The notes under the pieces are model-generated. The model did not search any database, was not told the DNA's origin, and saw only the letters and a program-made list of their open reading frames with translations. From NCBI GenBank assembly GCA_021604645.1, contig BQJJ01000002.1, positions 186,001 to 250,000 of the forward strand: a DNA stretch of 64,000 nt, given 5' to 3'. Both the position numbers and the translations under genes were made by a program. This document shows, piece by piece, positions 1 to 8,134 of the stretch. The DNA is from Methyloligella sp. Its GTDB lineage: Bacteria; Pseudomonadota; Alphaproteobacteria; Rhizobiales; HXMU1428-3. Each line of letters begins with the position of its first letter. The first letter of the stretch is position 1.

Positions 1-22
1 TAAAGCTTTAAAATACATATAG

Positions 23-54
23 CACCCAAATGAAGAACAATATTCATTTGGGTG
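23..54. promoter_or_regulatory. Perfect 12-bp inverted repeat upstream of the LysR gene
   Basis: Arms CACCCAAATGAA (23-34) and TTCATTTGGGTG (43-54) pair perfectly around an 8-nt loop and end 16 nt before the LysR start codon. There is no U-tract after it, so it is a weak fit for a terminator of the upstream gene. An operator or a leader hairpin is equally possible. Confidence 0.45.
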
Positions 55-70
55 AATTGGGAATTTTAAA

Positions 71-961
71 ATGGACTGGGATAAAGTTCGAATTTTTCAT
101 ATCGTAGCTGAAGCTGGAAGCTTCACCAAAGCCGGCGATGAAATGGATATGAGCCAAAGCGCTGTCTCAAGACAAATCAGCTCACTAGAAGCAGATCTAA
201 AAGTTGCACTGTTCCATCGTCACGCTCGCGGCCTCATTTTAACAGAACAAGGTGAGTTACTTTATAAAACCGCCCATGATGTTTTTAACAAGCTTCTAAC
301 AACCCAAACCATGTTAGAAGACGCATCAGATAAACCTTTTGGTGAACTGCGTGTCACAACCACTGTTGGTTTTGGCTCCGCTTGGCTAACACCTCGTTTA
401 AATAGCTTCATCAACCTCTATCCAGGCATTCAACTACAAATCATTTTAAGTGATGAAGAATTAGACATCGCAATGCGAGAGGCTGATGTAGCTATCTGGC
501 TCAGAGAACCAGTACAGCAAGACCTTATACGCCGCCCTATGTTCACAGTGCATTTTCATGTCTACGCAGCCAATTCATATATCAAAAAATTTGGCATGCC
601 AAAAAACTTAGATGACATGGATAATCACCGCATCCTTACTTTTGGGGGTAAAGCACCAAAACCTATGGAGAAACTAAATTGGCTTGAAACCGCTGGTCTA
701 AAACCAAACGAAAAACGCAAACCTGCTGTGACAATTAATAATCTTTATTCTCTCAGACAAGCCGTAAAACGCGGAGTCGGCATTGCTGTATTACCAGATT
801 ACTTGGCCCAAGATGACGAGGAGTTAGTAAACGTCTTACCAGACGCAGATGTTCCAAATCTAAATACATATTTTGTATATCCAGAAGAATTGAGAAACTC
901 AAAACGCATCACTGTATTTAGAGATTTTCTTCTAGCGGAGGCCCGCGCCTGGCATTTTTAA
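71..961 (+). CDS. lsrB: LysR-family transcriptional regulator, LsrB/VtlR type
   Basis: A 296-residue LysR-type regulator. An N-terminal winged helix-turn-helix (about residues 1-60, with the motif AGSFTKAGDEMDMSQSAVSR) is followed by a periplasmic-binding-protein-like effector domain (about 90-290). The opening MDWDKVRIFH and the block LFHRHARGLILTEQGELLY match, from memory, LsrB of Sinorhizobium and VtlR of Brucella. Those proteins control oxidative stress, envelope polysaccharide and small-RNA genes. In rhizobia lsrB often follows trxB; what precedes it here is outside the window. A perfect inverted repeat lies just upstream. The family is certain, the LsrB assignment probable. Confidence 0.85.
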   Translation: MDWDKVRIFHIVAEAGSFTKAGDEMDMSQSAVSRQISSLEADLKVALFHRHARGLILTEQGELLYKTAHDVFNKLLTTQTMLEDASDKPFGELRVTTTVGFGSAWLTPRLNSFINLYPGIQLQIILSDEELDIAMREADVAIWLREPVQQDLIRRPMFTVHFHVYAANSYIKKFGMPKNLDDMDNHRILTFGGKAPKPMEKLNWLETAGLKPNEKRKPAVTINNLYSLRQAVKRGVGIAVLPDYLAQDDEELVNVLPDADVPNLNTYFVYPEELRNSKRITVFRDFLLAEARAWHF

Positions 962-992
962 TACAATAAATGCAGTAAGTTATAGAAAAATA

Positions 993-2507
993 TCAAGCAA
1001 CCTGGCTAGCACTTTCAATCCACTCTTTCACTTCTTCCAAGTCTGGTTCATTACCAACCCGAAGCAAACGCTCACCATCTGACGTTAACAAAAAGGCTTG
1101 CAAGTCAACAAGCAAAGTCTCGGGATTAGCTTCTACAACACGGTCTCGCGTTCTATACCCACACCCAACCAAAAATTGAGCATCATGCCCACGAAGTCGT
1201 GGAATTTCGCATTGCAATTTAGCCTGGTCTTGCCAGTCTTTGACAACTTGCGGAGTTATGTATCTGACATCCAATTCGCCAGCAACTTGTTCTGGATCCG
1301 CAGATAAAAGATCTTCAACCGTTTTAACACCAACAACCCCAAGTCGTTTTGCTGTTTTTGCACCAATAGAGGGCGCATCTTCAACTTGATCAGAGCGTTC
1401 TAAATAATGGGTTGGCTTTTGCTGCGGCCGCTTTTCTGGGAGGGAAACAGGCTCCTCACCTTCTTCTTTCTCATGACGGTCATAACTCGACTTATCAACT
1501 TCCTCTTCCTGTTCCATTAATTTCTCAATGGCAAGCTCAGCTTCAGTTGGTCCTTCATCTTCTTGCGTCTCGTCTTCATCATCGTCATTATCTTTAATGC
1601 CAAGAACTTCAGAACGGTGCAGTGCCTTAATCACTCGATCATCTTCAGGTAACGTCTCTTCAACTTTCCCAGTTTGTTGCAGTTCATCATACATCGCCTC
1701 AACCAAAGCTTTATCAGCTGCATCATCCAGTTTTCTCGTCACCCATCTCACAGGTATTTTTAGGCCAGCCATGAAAGTTTCTGCAGTTAGGGAAACATCA
1801 GGCGCTGATTTACCTGAGGCTCTAATCGCTTGATCAAGCACAAGTGCAAACCCACGAGACGCATATTGAATAAGTTCCGCTAAAACCACATGGCCAAGCT
1901 CGTTATACCCCTCTTCAGGCTTCACAACGCCTCGGTCAAAATTATAATGTGCAATCAAATGAGAATAATATTTATTCGAAACCGTCGCCCCCTCACGCAC
2001 CATATTGGCTGCAAAGTCGATTGTGTCTTCAGGCGGCACAACCATCAAAAGTTTATAATCCCTGTCAGCCCGTTTTTTCAGCTGGTTATAGCTTTTATTA
2101 ATCGTCCATTCGACAGCTCTGTGAATAGAACTCTCCGCTTCTGATTGCGCCGTATGAAACGGCATAATCGGGTCAGTATAATAATGAGAGAGCACTCCAG
2201 CGCTATAAACCGCATCTTCCCAGCGCTCAGCCACAAGACATGATACCAAATCATCATACCATTCACGGCATTTATCTGGAGCACCGCCCCAAAAATTATC
2301 CTGAACATGAAGCACGTGATTTCTAAAGTCTTTGAACAATTTATCAGGGTCTTTAGAGCCCTCTAAATAGCGCTCTGAATGTTTTAAAAACAACTTCGCC
2401 CATTTATCGCTCCCCTCAACAGAAAGCTCATTCAAAGCATCTAAAGCAAGTTTGTGATGCGTACCATTTGCATGAGCTGCATAAACAATTCGGAACAATA
2501 AAGACAT
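993..2507 (-). CDS. Zinc-dependent phospholipase C-like protein with C-terminal DUF4332
   Basis: About 504 residues. The N-terminal half resembles the S1/P1 nuclease and zinc-dependent phospholipase C fold: His residues in HANGTHHK, NHVLHVQDNFWGG, and the block SHYYTDPIMPFHT near residue 130. An acidic, low-complexity linker (DDDEDETQEDEG) follows. The last 130 residues carry helix-hairpin-helix-like sequence (APSIGAKTAKRLGVVGVKTV) typical of DUF4332. No signal peptide is evident, which is odd for a phospholipase C relative. I chose the ATG at 2507, which follows GAGGGGG by about 10 nt; an upstream in-frame start at 2537 has no obvious ribosome site. Function is not established. Confidence 0.7.
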   Translation of the reverse strand: MSLLFRIVYAAHANGTHHKLALDALNELSVEGSDKWAKLFLKHSERYLEGSKDPDKLFKDFRNHVLHVQDNFWGGAPDKCREWYDDLVSCLVAERWEDAVYSAGVLSHYYTDPIMPFHTAQSEAESSIHRAVEWTINKSYNQLKKRADRDYKLLMVVPPEDTIDFAANMVREGATVSNKYYSHLIAHYNFDRGVVKPEEGYNELGHVVLAELIQYASRGFALVLDQAIRASGKSAPDVSLTAETFMAGLKIPVRWVTRKLDDAADKALVEAMYDELQQTGKVEETLPEDDRVIKALHRSEVLGIKDNDDDEDETQEDEGPTEAELAIEKLMEQEEEVDKSSYDRHEKEEGEEPVSLPEKRPQQKPTHYLERSDQVEDAPSIGAKTAKRLGVVGVKTVEDLLSADPEQVAGELDVRYITPQVVKDWQDQAKLQCEIPRLRGHDAQFLVGCGYRTRDRVVEANPETLLVDLQAFLLTSDGERLLRVGNEPDLEEVKEWIESASQVA

Positions 2508-2835
2508 ATCAGATGGCCCCCTCAAAATAGCACACAAAATTCACTTCATCATAAAAGCTATATCCAAGTTGAAAACAAACAACTTCGATAAACATCCACA
2601 TGACAAAAGAACAAAGCTTACAATGTCAGTTAAAACCTAATTCGAATCACTGTCACAAACAAGCGGCCTCTTAAGCCCATAAACAGCTATCTTCACAATA
2701 CAAAAATGAGATTTATAGAAAACAAGGAGCAGAATTTACTAAACCCACTTAAGAAAGGATGTTACACCCATGGCTATCTATTTGATTATTAAATTGTAAT
2801 GAGCATGACCTGTAACAAGGAGCCAATGAGGACAA
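2508..2835. other. Intergenic region between divergent genes, no gene seen
   Basis: About 330 nt of AT-rich sequence separating the phospholipase-like gene from the SMR gene. It should hold both promoters. I found no tRNA, repeat element or convincing riboswitch. A guanidine riboswitch was considered because an SMR gene follows, but no ykkC-type motif was recognised. Confidence 0.4.
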
Positions 2836-3165
2836 ATGCCTTATTTATATCTATCAGCAGCCATTTTATTCGAAATTATCGGCACAATTGCCCTCAAATG
2901 GAGCGCCACAACAGCAGATCAATGGACCAGCGCCATCACGTTTGTCGCCTATTGCCTCTCTTTTTTCTTTCTCTGGCTGGCCTTAAAAAACTTACCCCTC
3001 GCCATGTCATATGCCACCTGGTCAGGCATCGGCATCGCTGCAACATGTCTTATGGGTGTTTTCATTTTTTCAGAAAAAATAGATCTAATTGGTCTCTTAG
3101 GAATAACCCTAATCATCGCAGGCATCATTCTCATCAATGTCTACTCATCAATGAACGGCCACTAG
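2836..3165 (+). CDS. Small multidrug resistance (SMR) family transporter
   Basis: 109 residues and four predicted transmembrane helices, the usual SMR length. The essential glutamate of helix 1 is present at about residue 13 (ILFEIIGTIALKWS), and LPLAMSYATWSGIGIA in helix 3 matches the signature of EmrE-type rather than SugE/Gdx-type members. SMR proteins act as dual-topology dimers that exchange protons for cationic drugs or polyamine-like compounds. GAGG lies 5 nt before the ATG. A stronger AAGGAG further upstream sits before an out-of-frame ATG at 2826. The gene is followed by a composite palindromic repeat. Confidence 0.85.
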   Translation: MPYLYLSAAILFEIIGTIALKWSATTADQWTSAITFVAYCLSFFFLWLALKNLPLAMSYATWSGIGIAATCLMGVFIFSEKIDLIGLLGITLIIAGIILINVYSSMNGH

Positions 3166-3248
3166 AGTACTCCTCCTTAAAAGTGCAACTATCTAGTCAA
3201 AAAAGCACATGGAATAGCCGTGATAAAGAAAAAGCCAACGAACTAGAA

Positions 3249-3438
3249 GAAGGAGTGACGCCAATTCGGCGTCAAGACATGGCGAAACGCCAGTGAAGCC
3301 CGGCGCACAAGATCAGTTCGAACGGAGGGAAGCGAGTACGGAGAAGCTAATCGCACAAAAACCCGCCCCTCTCGGAAGGCAGATAGTGCGGATGCGTAGT
3401 GGGCATCTGAAGCACAACAAAAGAGCCCGTGAGAGAAA
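3249..3438 (+). repeat. Composite palindromic element, copy A (carries two inserted modules)
   Basis: Begins with GAAGGAGTGAC and ends with GCCCGTGAGAGAAA, like the other five copies. Hairpins in order: GACGCC-n5-GGCGTC, GGCG-AAA-CGCC, then a GGCGC arm interrupted at 3307-3361 by a 55-nt module (ACAAGATCAGTTCGAACGGA ...), then CCCTCTCGGAAGG. A GGATGC-GTAGTGG-GCATCTGAAGC module at about 3389-3412 sits within an AGTGC/GCAC stem. The segment 3380-3438 is almost identical to the one in copy F, 60 kb away. It lies between convergent genes. Confidence 0.85.
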
Positions 3439-3442
3439 TCAA

Positions 3443-3476
3443 GCGGTTGCGAGTGGGCAAACTGAAGCGAACAAAA
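3443..3476 (+). repeat. Free-standing GTTGC hairpin module after copy A
   Basis: GCGGTTGCGAGTGGGCAA followed by ACTGAAGCG. The stem is GTTGC/GCAA(a)C around GAGTGG. There is one extra A in the right arm relative to other copies, and the module runs into an A-rich tail as they do. Confidence 0.75.
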
Positions 3477-3498
3477 AAGGGAAGCAAATGCTCCCCTT
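3477..3498 (-). terminator. Rho-independent terminator of the arsM unit
   Basis: Read on the minus strand, AAGGGGAGCA-TT-TGCTTCCCTT is followed by TTTTG. It lies about 25 nt past the arsM stop codon. Confidence 0.7.
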
Positions 3499-3522
3499 CT
3501 TCAAATTCATATAATTAAAAAA

Positions 3523-4650
3523 CTAGCAACAATTGCCCTGATTGGCATCCGTCGTAATCGGTTTAATACCTTTTTTAGTTTCTTGCGGATGACGCAAAGC
3601 CCCTTCCCCACAAACCATGTCTTCATTTGTCTCAACAGCAATAGCAGGTTCAACAGGAATGATTTCTTCTTTATAAGGTTCAGAATTCATCAGATTGAAT
3701 GTCTTTTCACAAACAGCCATTCTCTCGCCGCGGCAAAAAACATGACCATCATCATCAACCACTTGTAGCCAAGGGCCTTTGTAAATAACCGCTTGGTTCT
3801 TTTCAATACAAGGGCCTTCTTTGCCTTTATAAGCCACAATCGTCACAGAACGATATTCAATACCTTCAACAATCTGCCAAGGCTCACTCTCATAATTATC
3901 AACAACGATGCCATGAAACCCGGCATCTTCAAGCATCTTAACAAACTCAGCTTCTTGCAAAGCACCAGAGATACAGCCAGACCAGAGCTTTGAATCCTTC
4001 TTCAAATGTTCAGGAGAAACTTCGTCTGAGACAATATCAGAAACCGCAATCCGGCCCCCAACTTTCAAAACACGGTACATCTCATCAAAAAGCTGCTCTT
4101 TATCAACATCGCTAACAAGATTAAGCACACAATTGGAAACAATCACATCAACACTATCATCTTCAATCAGCGGTTGCTCGCTACCAATACGGCTAATCTC
4201 TCGGGTGAGCTCTTCATAGTCACCAACAGACGAAACAGGATGTTCAGCCAAAAACTTATCAACCAAATCAAGGTCAGTCTTCAGATCTTCAATATGCCCG
4301 CGAACAAAAGACACATTACTGTATCCAATTTCATTAGCGACCTTCGGAGCACTGTCACGCGCTAGCTTCAACATATCAGGTGTCATATCAACACCAATAA
4401 CTTTGCCAGTTTCACCAACGATTTGTGAAGCGATAAAACAAATCTTACCCCCACCAGATCCTAGATCTAAAACAGTCTCGCCTTCACGTAAATATTGAGA
4501 CGGATCACCGCAGCCATAGTCACGCTCAATAACTTCCTGCGGAATAACTTTCAAATATTTAGGGTCATAGCTAACAGCACAACAAAGAGAGCTCTCACAA
4601 GCATTTGCACCATCACCATAACGGTCCTGAACTGAAGACTGAACGTCCAT
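3523..4650 (-). CDS. arsM: Arsenite S-adenosylmethionine methyltransferase
   Basis: Catalyses SAM-dependent methylation of trivalent arsenic to methylated, partly volatile species. The 375-residue protein has the SAM-binding loop VLDLGSGGGKICFIASQ (about 60-76), the acidic end of strand 2 in GVDMTPDML, and conserved cysteines in CESSLCC, RDYGCGDP, VSNCVLNLV and WSGCISGAL that correspond to the arsenite-coordinating set of ArsM. A C-terminal extension of about 100 residues ends in Cys-Cys, possibly metal-binding. The ATG at 4650 has GGAG 6 nt upstream; a start 12 nt earlier is less likely. It is 26 nt after a small membrane-protein gene on the same strand, so the two are probably co-transcribed. 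Confidence 0.88.
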   Translation of the reverse strand: MDVQSSVQDRYGDGANACESSLCCAVSYDPKYLKVIPQEVIERDYGCGDPSQYLREGETVLDLGSGGGKICFIASQIVGETGKVIGVDMTPDMLKLARDSAPKVANEIGYSNVSFVRGHIEDLKTDLDLVDKFLAEHPVSSVGDYEELTREISRIGSEQPLIEDDSVDVIVSNCVLNLVSDVDKEQLFDEMYRVLKVGGRIAVSDIVSDEVSPEHLKKDSKLWSGCISGALQEAEFVKMLEDAGFHGIVVDNYESEPWQIVEGIEYRSVTIVAYKGKEGPCIEKNQAVIYKGPWLQVVDDDGHVFCRGERMAVCEKTFNLMNSEPYKEEIIPVEPAIAVETNEDMVCGEGALRHPQETKKGIKPITTDANQGNCC

Positions 4651-4676
4651 TTTTTTCTCCATATTATTTTAATTCA

Positions 4677-4931
4677 TTAAGAAGCAACAAAATTTACAAA
4701 CGTACTCCAGCCTTGCCAGAAGACATAAGTCATTCCAAGAGCCAAGAGAGGCGCAAAGCCTAGTTGTAAAAACAAAGTTCTAAACTGGCCATGCCTTTTA
4801 AAATTATTCTGACTATACTCTGGTTTGTTTTTTTTAGTTAGGCCTGAATCATGCTTAACCGTTATAAAAAAGAACCTGGCCAAAAACCCAATAAACAAAA
4901 GGCCACTCAACAATATAAAAAAGCCAAACAC
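4677..4931 (-). CDS. Small membrane protein upstream of arsM
   Basis: 84 residues with two predicted transmembrane segments (about 2-24 and 57-80) separated by a basic loop (KKNKPEYSQNNFKRH). No family recognised. Its close spacing to arsM, same strand, suggests one operon and an accessory role in the arsenic or phosphate block, which is inference only. The C-terminal half (LQLGFAPLLALGMTYVFWQGW) is hydrophobic and ends in VAS. Confidence 0.65.
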   Translation of the reverse strand: MFGFFILLSGLLFIGFLARFFFITVKHDSGLTKKNKPEYSQNNFKRHGQFRTLFLQLGFAPLLALGMTYVFWQGWSTFVNFVAS

Positions 4932-5047
4932 AAGAAACTCCAGTTAATAATCAAACAAGTAAAATCAAAACTTAAAAGATGAAATTTTGTAAACATTTCA
5001 ATGACGCGATTTATTCTTTTAGCAATCTTCAAAATTTTAACTGAATG

Positions 5048-5059
5048 GTCAAATCATAT
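5048..5059 (-). promoter_or_regulatory. Shared upstream motif ATATGATTTGAC, arsM unit copy
   Basis: The 12-nt string ATATGATTTGAC, read on the minus strand, also occurs at 6204-6215 upstream of the PiT gene. In both places it is followed 7-8 nt later by TTAAAAT. TTGAC may be a -35 element. A common operator or promoter type is inferred; the regulator is unknown. Confidence 0.4.
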
Positions 5060-5107
5060 ATCCGCTCACTCACTATCACAAAAATATGATCAACCGTTAT
5101 TTGCCAT

Positions 5108-6145
5108 TTAGTTCAAGAAAACCCCGATCAGATAAACACTGAGAGCCGCAAAGCCGAAACCGATTGGCAAGGTTAAAACCCATGCCAGAGCAATTTGTTG
5201 AATTTTACCCCAATGAGCTTGTCCGCTAACCAAACCAATACCAAACAAACTGCCAACAGAAACATGTGTTGTTGAAACACCTAGTCCAAGTTTCGAGGCA
5301 AACAAAACCAACATAGCCGTCACAATATTCCCCACAAAGCCTTGAGATTCACTCATCCCGGTAATTTCTTTCGACATCACCTTCGCCACATTATATGAGA
5401 AAATTAAACTCCCAATCACCATCAAGCTGGCAATTGCGACAAATATCGAAAAAGTTGAAAGATCAAAAGTTGTACCAAGCAGCCAAATCGATGCAATCTT
5501 AGGGGTATCATTCACACCTCGCGCAAAACAAACTGTAAACCCGGATGCAATATGGCCAGACCGTTCAAACCGACGAGGCGATGCCTGCTCTCCACCATCA
5601 CCAGAAACCGTCCCATTAGCCGTCACCAACTTACCAACAACAACAGATCGAACTTGCCACAACATATAAGTTAGCCCAACAGCAATAAGCGGTGATAACA
5701 AAAGTGGCAAGAAAGCCTTTTGCACCAACACACCATAAAGAGGGTTAGCAAGAGGCAGAGCAAACGCAGCTCCAGCAAGTGAACCAATAATCGAATGAGT
5801 GGTAGATACTGGATATCGAAGCCAAGTTGCACAAATCACAGTAAGTGCAGCACCAATTGCAAAACTTGCCACAAATTGTGGGCTTTGCAACACTTCAGTT
5901 GAAACAATCCCTTTACCAGAGAATGTAGAAAGCAATCCAGCCCCTAAGACAAAAGCAGAACACCCACCAGCCAAAGTTGCAATATTCGCAAGGATTAGTG
6001 CTTTTCTATAAGAAAGAATCCCACCACCCCAAAGAGTGGCCATTCCTTTAAAATTATCATTTGCTCCATTGGCCAGGCTTAATAACAAAACACCTAAGAA
6101 AAATATTACAGTGGTCAAAATTAAAACTCCCAGATTATGAAACAA
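5108..6145 (-). CDS. pit: PiT-family inorganic phosphate permease
   Basis: 345 residues with about ten transmembrane segments. Both PiT signature repeats are present: LANGANDNFKGMATL near residue 24 and FARGVNDTPKIASIW near residue 208. PiT proteins import metal-phosphate complexes with protons and are a known entry route for arsenate. The position next to arsM therefore makes physiological sense. Length is shorter than E. coli PitA (499) but normal for alphaproteobacterial PiT. No PhoU-like (DUF47) partner gene is adjacent. A 12-nt motif in its upstream region is shared with the arsM unit. Confidence 0.88.
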   Translation of the reverse strand: MFHNLGVLILTTVIFFLGVLLLSLANGANDNFKGMATLWGGGILSYRKALILANIATLAGGCSAFVLGAGLLSTFSGKGIVSTEVLQSPQFVASFAIGAALTVICATWLRYPVSTTHSIIGSLAGAAFALPLANPLYGVLVQKAFLPLLLSPLIAVGLTYMLWQVRSVVVGKLVTANGTVSGDGGEQASPRRFERSGHIASGFTVCFARGVNDTPKIASIWLLGTTFDLSTFSIFVAIASLMVIGSLIFSYNVAKVMSKEITGMSESQGFVGNIVTAMLVLFASKLGLGVSTTHVSVGSLFGIGLVSGQAHWGKIQQIALAWVLTLPIGFGFAALSVYLIGVFLN

Positions 6146-6203
6146 AACATATGGCCTATAAAAACCATCTCATAATCCAAAAAATCAGATTTTAATCCCA
6201 ACC

Positions 6204-6215
6204 GTCAAATCATAT
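6204..6215 (-). promoter_or_regulatory. Shared upstream motif ATATGATTTGAC, PiT copy
   Basis: Second copy of the 12-mer, about 60 nt before the PiT start codon. It overlaps the palindrome TCATATGA. See the arsM-side copy at 5048. Confidence 0.4.
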
Positions 6216-6342
6216 GACTTCACGTATAATAACATTTTTATGAACAGGAAAGTTGTTGATATTGATCAGTTATTTGAAAAGAAGCAAATCAAAGCTGCAA
6301 AACAAGCTCCTTAAAATAAGAAAGGAAAAACAAATTGTCCGT

Positions 6343-6732
6343 TTAATTCTTACCCGCTAGGTCATTGATAATCGGACAATCAGGGCGTTCATTTCCCTTA
6401 CAATTCATCACCAAAAACGTAAGCGTATCTTGCATTTTAGAAAGCTCCTGGATTTTCATTTCAATTTCTAAAAGATGTGCTTCAGCAATATTTTTAACAT
6501 CCTTACTAGCTCGCTTTCGATCACTATAAAGGCTTAACAATTGCCGGCAATCATCCACTGAAAACCCTAGTTTTCTGGCACGGGCCAAGAATTTTAGTTT
6601 ATGTACATCCTGTTCTGAAAAGTCACGATATCCATTCGCACGCCGCATCGGTACAACAAGACCAATATCTTCATAATAGCGAATGGTCTTTTCTGTGAGG
6701 TCAGTTTGTATCGCAGCATCACGAATTTTCAT
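6343..6732 (-). CDS. hmrR: MerR-family copper-responsive regulator, CueR/HmrR type
   Basis: 129 residues. The N-terminal MerR helix-turn-helix (MKIRDAAIQTDLTEKTIRYYEDIGLV) is followed by a dimerisation helix and the C-terminal metal loop CKGNERPDCPII. Its two cysteines in a C-x7-C arrangement are diagnostic for monovalent copper, silver or gold sensing. The ATG at 6732 has AGGGGAG about 6 nt upstream; an earlier start at 6750 is less likely. It follows the DUF4396 gene on the same strand with a gap of about 50 nt. A CueR-type promoter precedes that gene, so the pair is probably autoregulated by copper. Confidence 0.85.
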   Translation of the reverse strand: MKIRDAAIQTDLTEKTIRYYEDIGLVVPMRRANGYRDFSEQDVHKLKFLARARKLGFSVDDCRQLLSLYSDRKRASKDVKNIAEAHLLEIEMKIQELSKMQDTLTFLVMNCKGNERPDCPIINDLAGKN

Positions 6733-6785
6733 ATCTGCTCCCCTCTCCATAGTAAAATCAGTTGAGTATCAGGGTCTATTAAACA

Positions 6786-7283
6786 TCAATGGCAACAATT
6801 CTTAATTTCTTTTGATAAGAGCCAGTAGTTCACCGGCCAAGCCGCCAAAAATCCAGCCGGAATGGCAAGTCCAATACCAAGCCAAAAAACACCTGTGAAA
6901 ATACTGCCCGATTGCATTCCACCAACCGAATAATCAACAACATTCATAACAAATTCCATGATGCCCATAGAGATCACTTCACCAAGCCATACGGCCCGAA
7001 ACGCAGCCAACAATCCAAGTCCTTCACTTGCCTGCACCGAGTATATGGCCATGGCAAAACCGATAGCAAAGGCCAAAAACACGGCAAGAGCTATTGTGTA
7101 AAATGGAGTAAACCCAGCGCTAACTCCAATCATTAGCCCCAACACTTCACCAATGGTGCAACCGGTTAAACAATGCATTGTCGCCTTAGCAGAACTAATA
7201 AATCCAGGACGAGCCTTAAGAGAACTTTCTAAATCAGTTGATTGCTCACCAGTTGAACAACAACTATCACTATTTTGAACCAT
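6786..7283 (-). CDS. DUF4396 integral membrane protein, probable copper-stress protein
   Basis: 165 residues. After a soluble N-terminus with a Cys-Cys pair (DSCCSTGEQ) comes the DUF4396 signature HCLTGCTIGEVLGLMIGVS and four or five transmembrane segments. The protein ends in KNCCH, a second Cys-Cys-His cluster. AAGGGGA lies 5 nt before the ATG. A MerR-type promoter with a CueR box directly precedes it and hmrR follows. The paired cysteines and this control suggest metal handling; the biochemical role of DUF4396 is not known. Confidence 0.75.
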   Translation of the reverse strand: MVQNSDSCCSTGEQSTDLESSLKARPGFISSAKATMHCLTGCTIGEVLGLMIGVSAGFTPFYTIALAVFLAFAIGFAMAIYSVQASEGLGLLAAFRAVWLGEVISMGIMEFVMNVVDYSVGGMQSGSIFTGVFWLGIGLAIPAGFLAAWPVNYWLLSKEIKNCCH

Positions 7284-7308
7284 TTTATCCCCTTCTAGAT
7301 TAAACTAT

Positions 7309-7339
7309 ACCATAATCCTTCCAGTTACAGGAAGGTCAA
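7309..7339 (-). promoter_or_regulatory. CueR-type promoter and operator
   Basis: On the minus strand: -35 TTGACC (7339-7334), a 19-bp spacer, -10 TATGGT (7314-7309). The dyad CCTTCC-n7-GGAAGG occupies 7317-7335 within the spacer. An over-long 19-bp spacer with this dyad is the hallmark of promoters activated by MerR-family copper regulators, and the CCTTCC/GGAAGG arms match the CueR/HmrR box. Confidence 0.85.
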
Positions 7340-7527
7340 GGTTATAAAATCGAGAAAATCAAAAAAGAAAATTGTCTATAAAATCAATTATCTGTGACTA
7401 AATCTTCATTTAACAATTATTCTGTCATCAGACGGCCATTTTTATACGGTGATTAACAATCTGGTATGTTTTTTGATTGATAAACACCACAACAAATCAC
7501 AAATTTAATTTATTCAGGGTACATTTT

Positions 7528-8046
7528 ATGCGCGCGAATTTAGTTCAGTTTTCTTCTAACTTTATTAAAAGTAAAAAACTAAGCCACTCACTCACCTGCA
7601 TCGCAGCTGCACTCATAACTTTAGCTCTACCCTTGAATGCAAGTGTCTCTGCGAAAAGTCCTATAATAAAAGAAAAAATTCTCACCCACATCGTAGGGAA
7701 TTGGAAAACACCCAAAGGCGACATCATCGGCTTTTACAAATGCGGCAAACAACTTTGCGGCAAAATTGTAAGAACCACCTCTGGATTGAAAAAAGATAAA
7801 TACAATTCAAACCCCAAATTAAGAAAACGCTCGGTAAATGGCCTCACCATTATGCGTAGCGTGAGAAAATCCGGTATCTTTAAATGGTATGGCTATGTCT
7901 ACAATGTAAAAGACGGACAAACATATAAAGGCTCGCTTCAACTCACCTCTATAGACACAGCCAAATTAACTGGTTGCGGTTCAATGGGCATTTGCGAAAG
8001 CGTTGTATGGAAGAAAATGTCCGGAACAAATGTCGCCAGAAAATAA
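7528..8046 (+). CDS. Exported DUF2147 family protein
   Basis: 172 residues from the ATG at 7528; an in-frame TTG at 7477 would add 17 unlikely residues. A signal peptide (hydrophobic core ITLALPLNASVSA, about residues 24-40) is followed by a DUF2147 domain beginning IVGNWKTPKGDIIGFYKCGKQLCGKIV and containing WYGYVYNVKDGQTYKGSLQL. Such proteins are small beta-rich exported proteins of unknown function, common in Alphaproteobacteria. Transcription probably ends at the hairpin at 8083-8108. Confidence 0.75.
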   Translation: MRANLVQFSSNFIKSKKLSHSLTCIAAALITLALPLNASVSAKSPIIKEKILTHIVGNWKTPKGDIIGFYKCGKQLCGKIVRTTSGLKKDKYNSNPKLRKRSVNGLTIMRSVRKSGIFKWYGYVYNVKDGQTYKGSLQLTSIDTAKLTGCGSMGICESVVWKKMSGTNVARK

Positions 8047-8082
8047 TACGCCTATCCGATAAAAATTTACTCCATAAAAAAA

Positions 8083-8108
8083 GCCTCACGATAAATCTAT
8101 CGCGAGGC
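8083..8108. terminator. Bidirectional terminator between DUF2147 gene and purA
   Basis: GCCTC(A/G)CGATA arms flank AATC, with A6 before and T6 after. The minus-strand reading pairs completely with one G-U wobble, so it best serves purA, but the convergent plus-strand gene can use it too. Confidence 0.85.
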
Positions 8109-8134
8109 TTTTTTATATTAATGTAGCTTAGCTA

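Noticed and set aside
2690..2835. Guanidine-type riboswitch upstream of the SMR gene
   Set aside because: Considered because SMR genes often carry one, but none of the conserved ykkC or mini-ykkC blocks could be found, and the transporter looks EmrE-like rather than Gdx-like.
3293..3514. 73-codon plus-strand open frame over composite repeat A and the adjacent terminator
   Set aside because: It follows the repeat and hairpin sequence exactly and has low-complexity basic composition.
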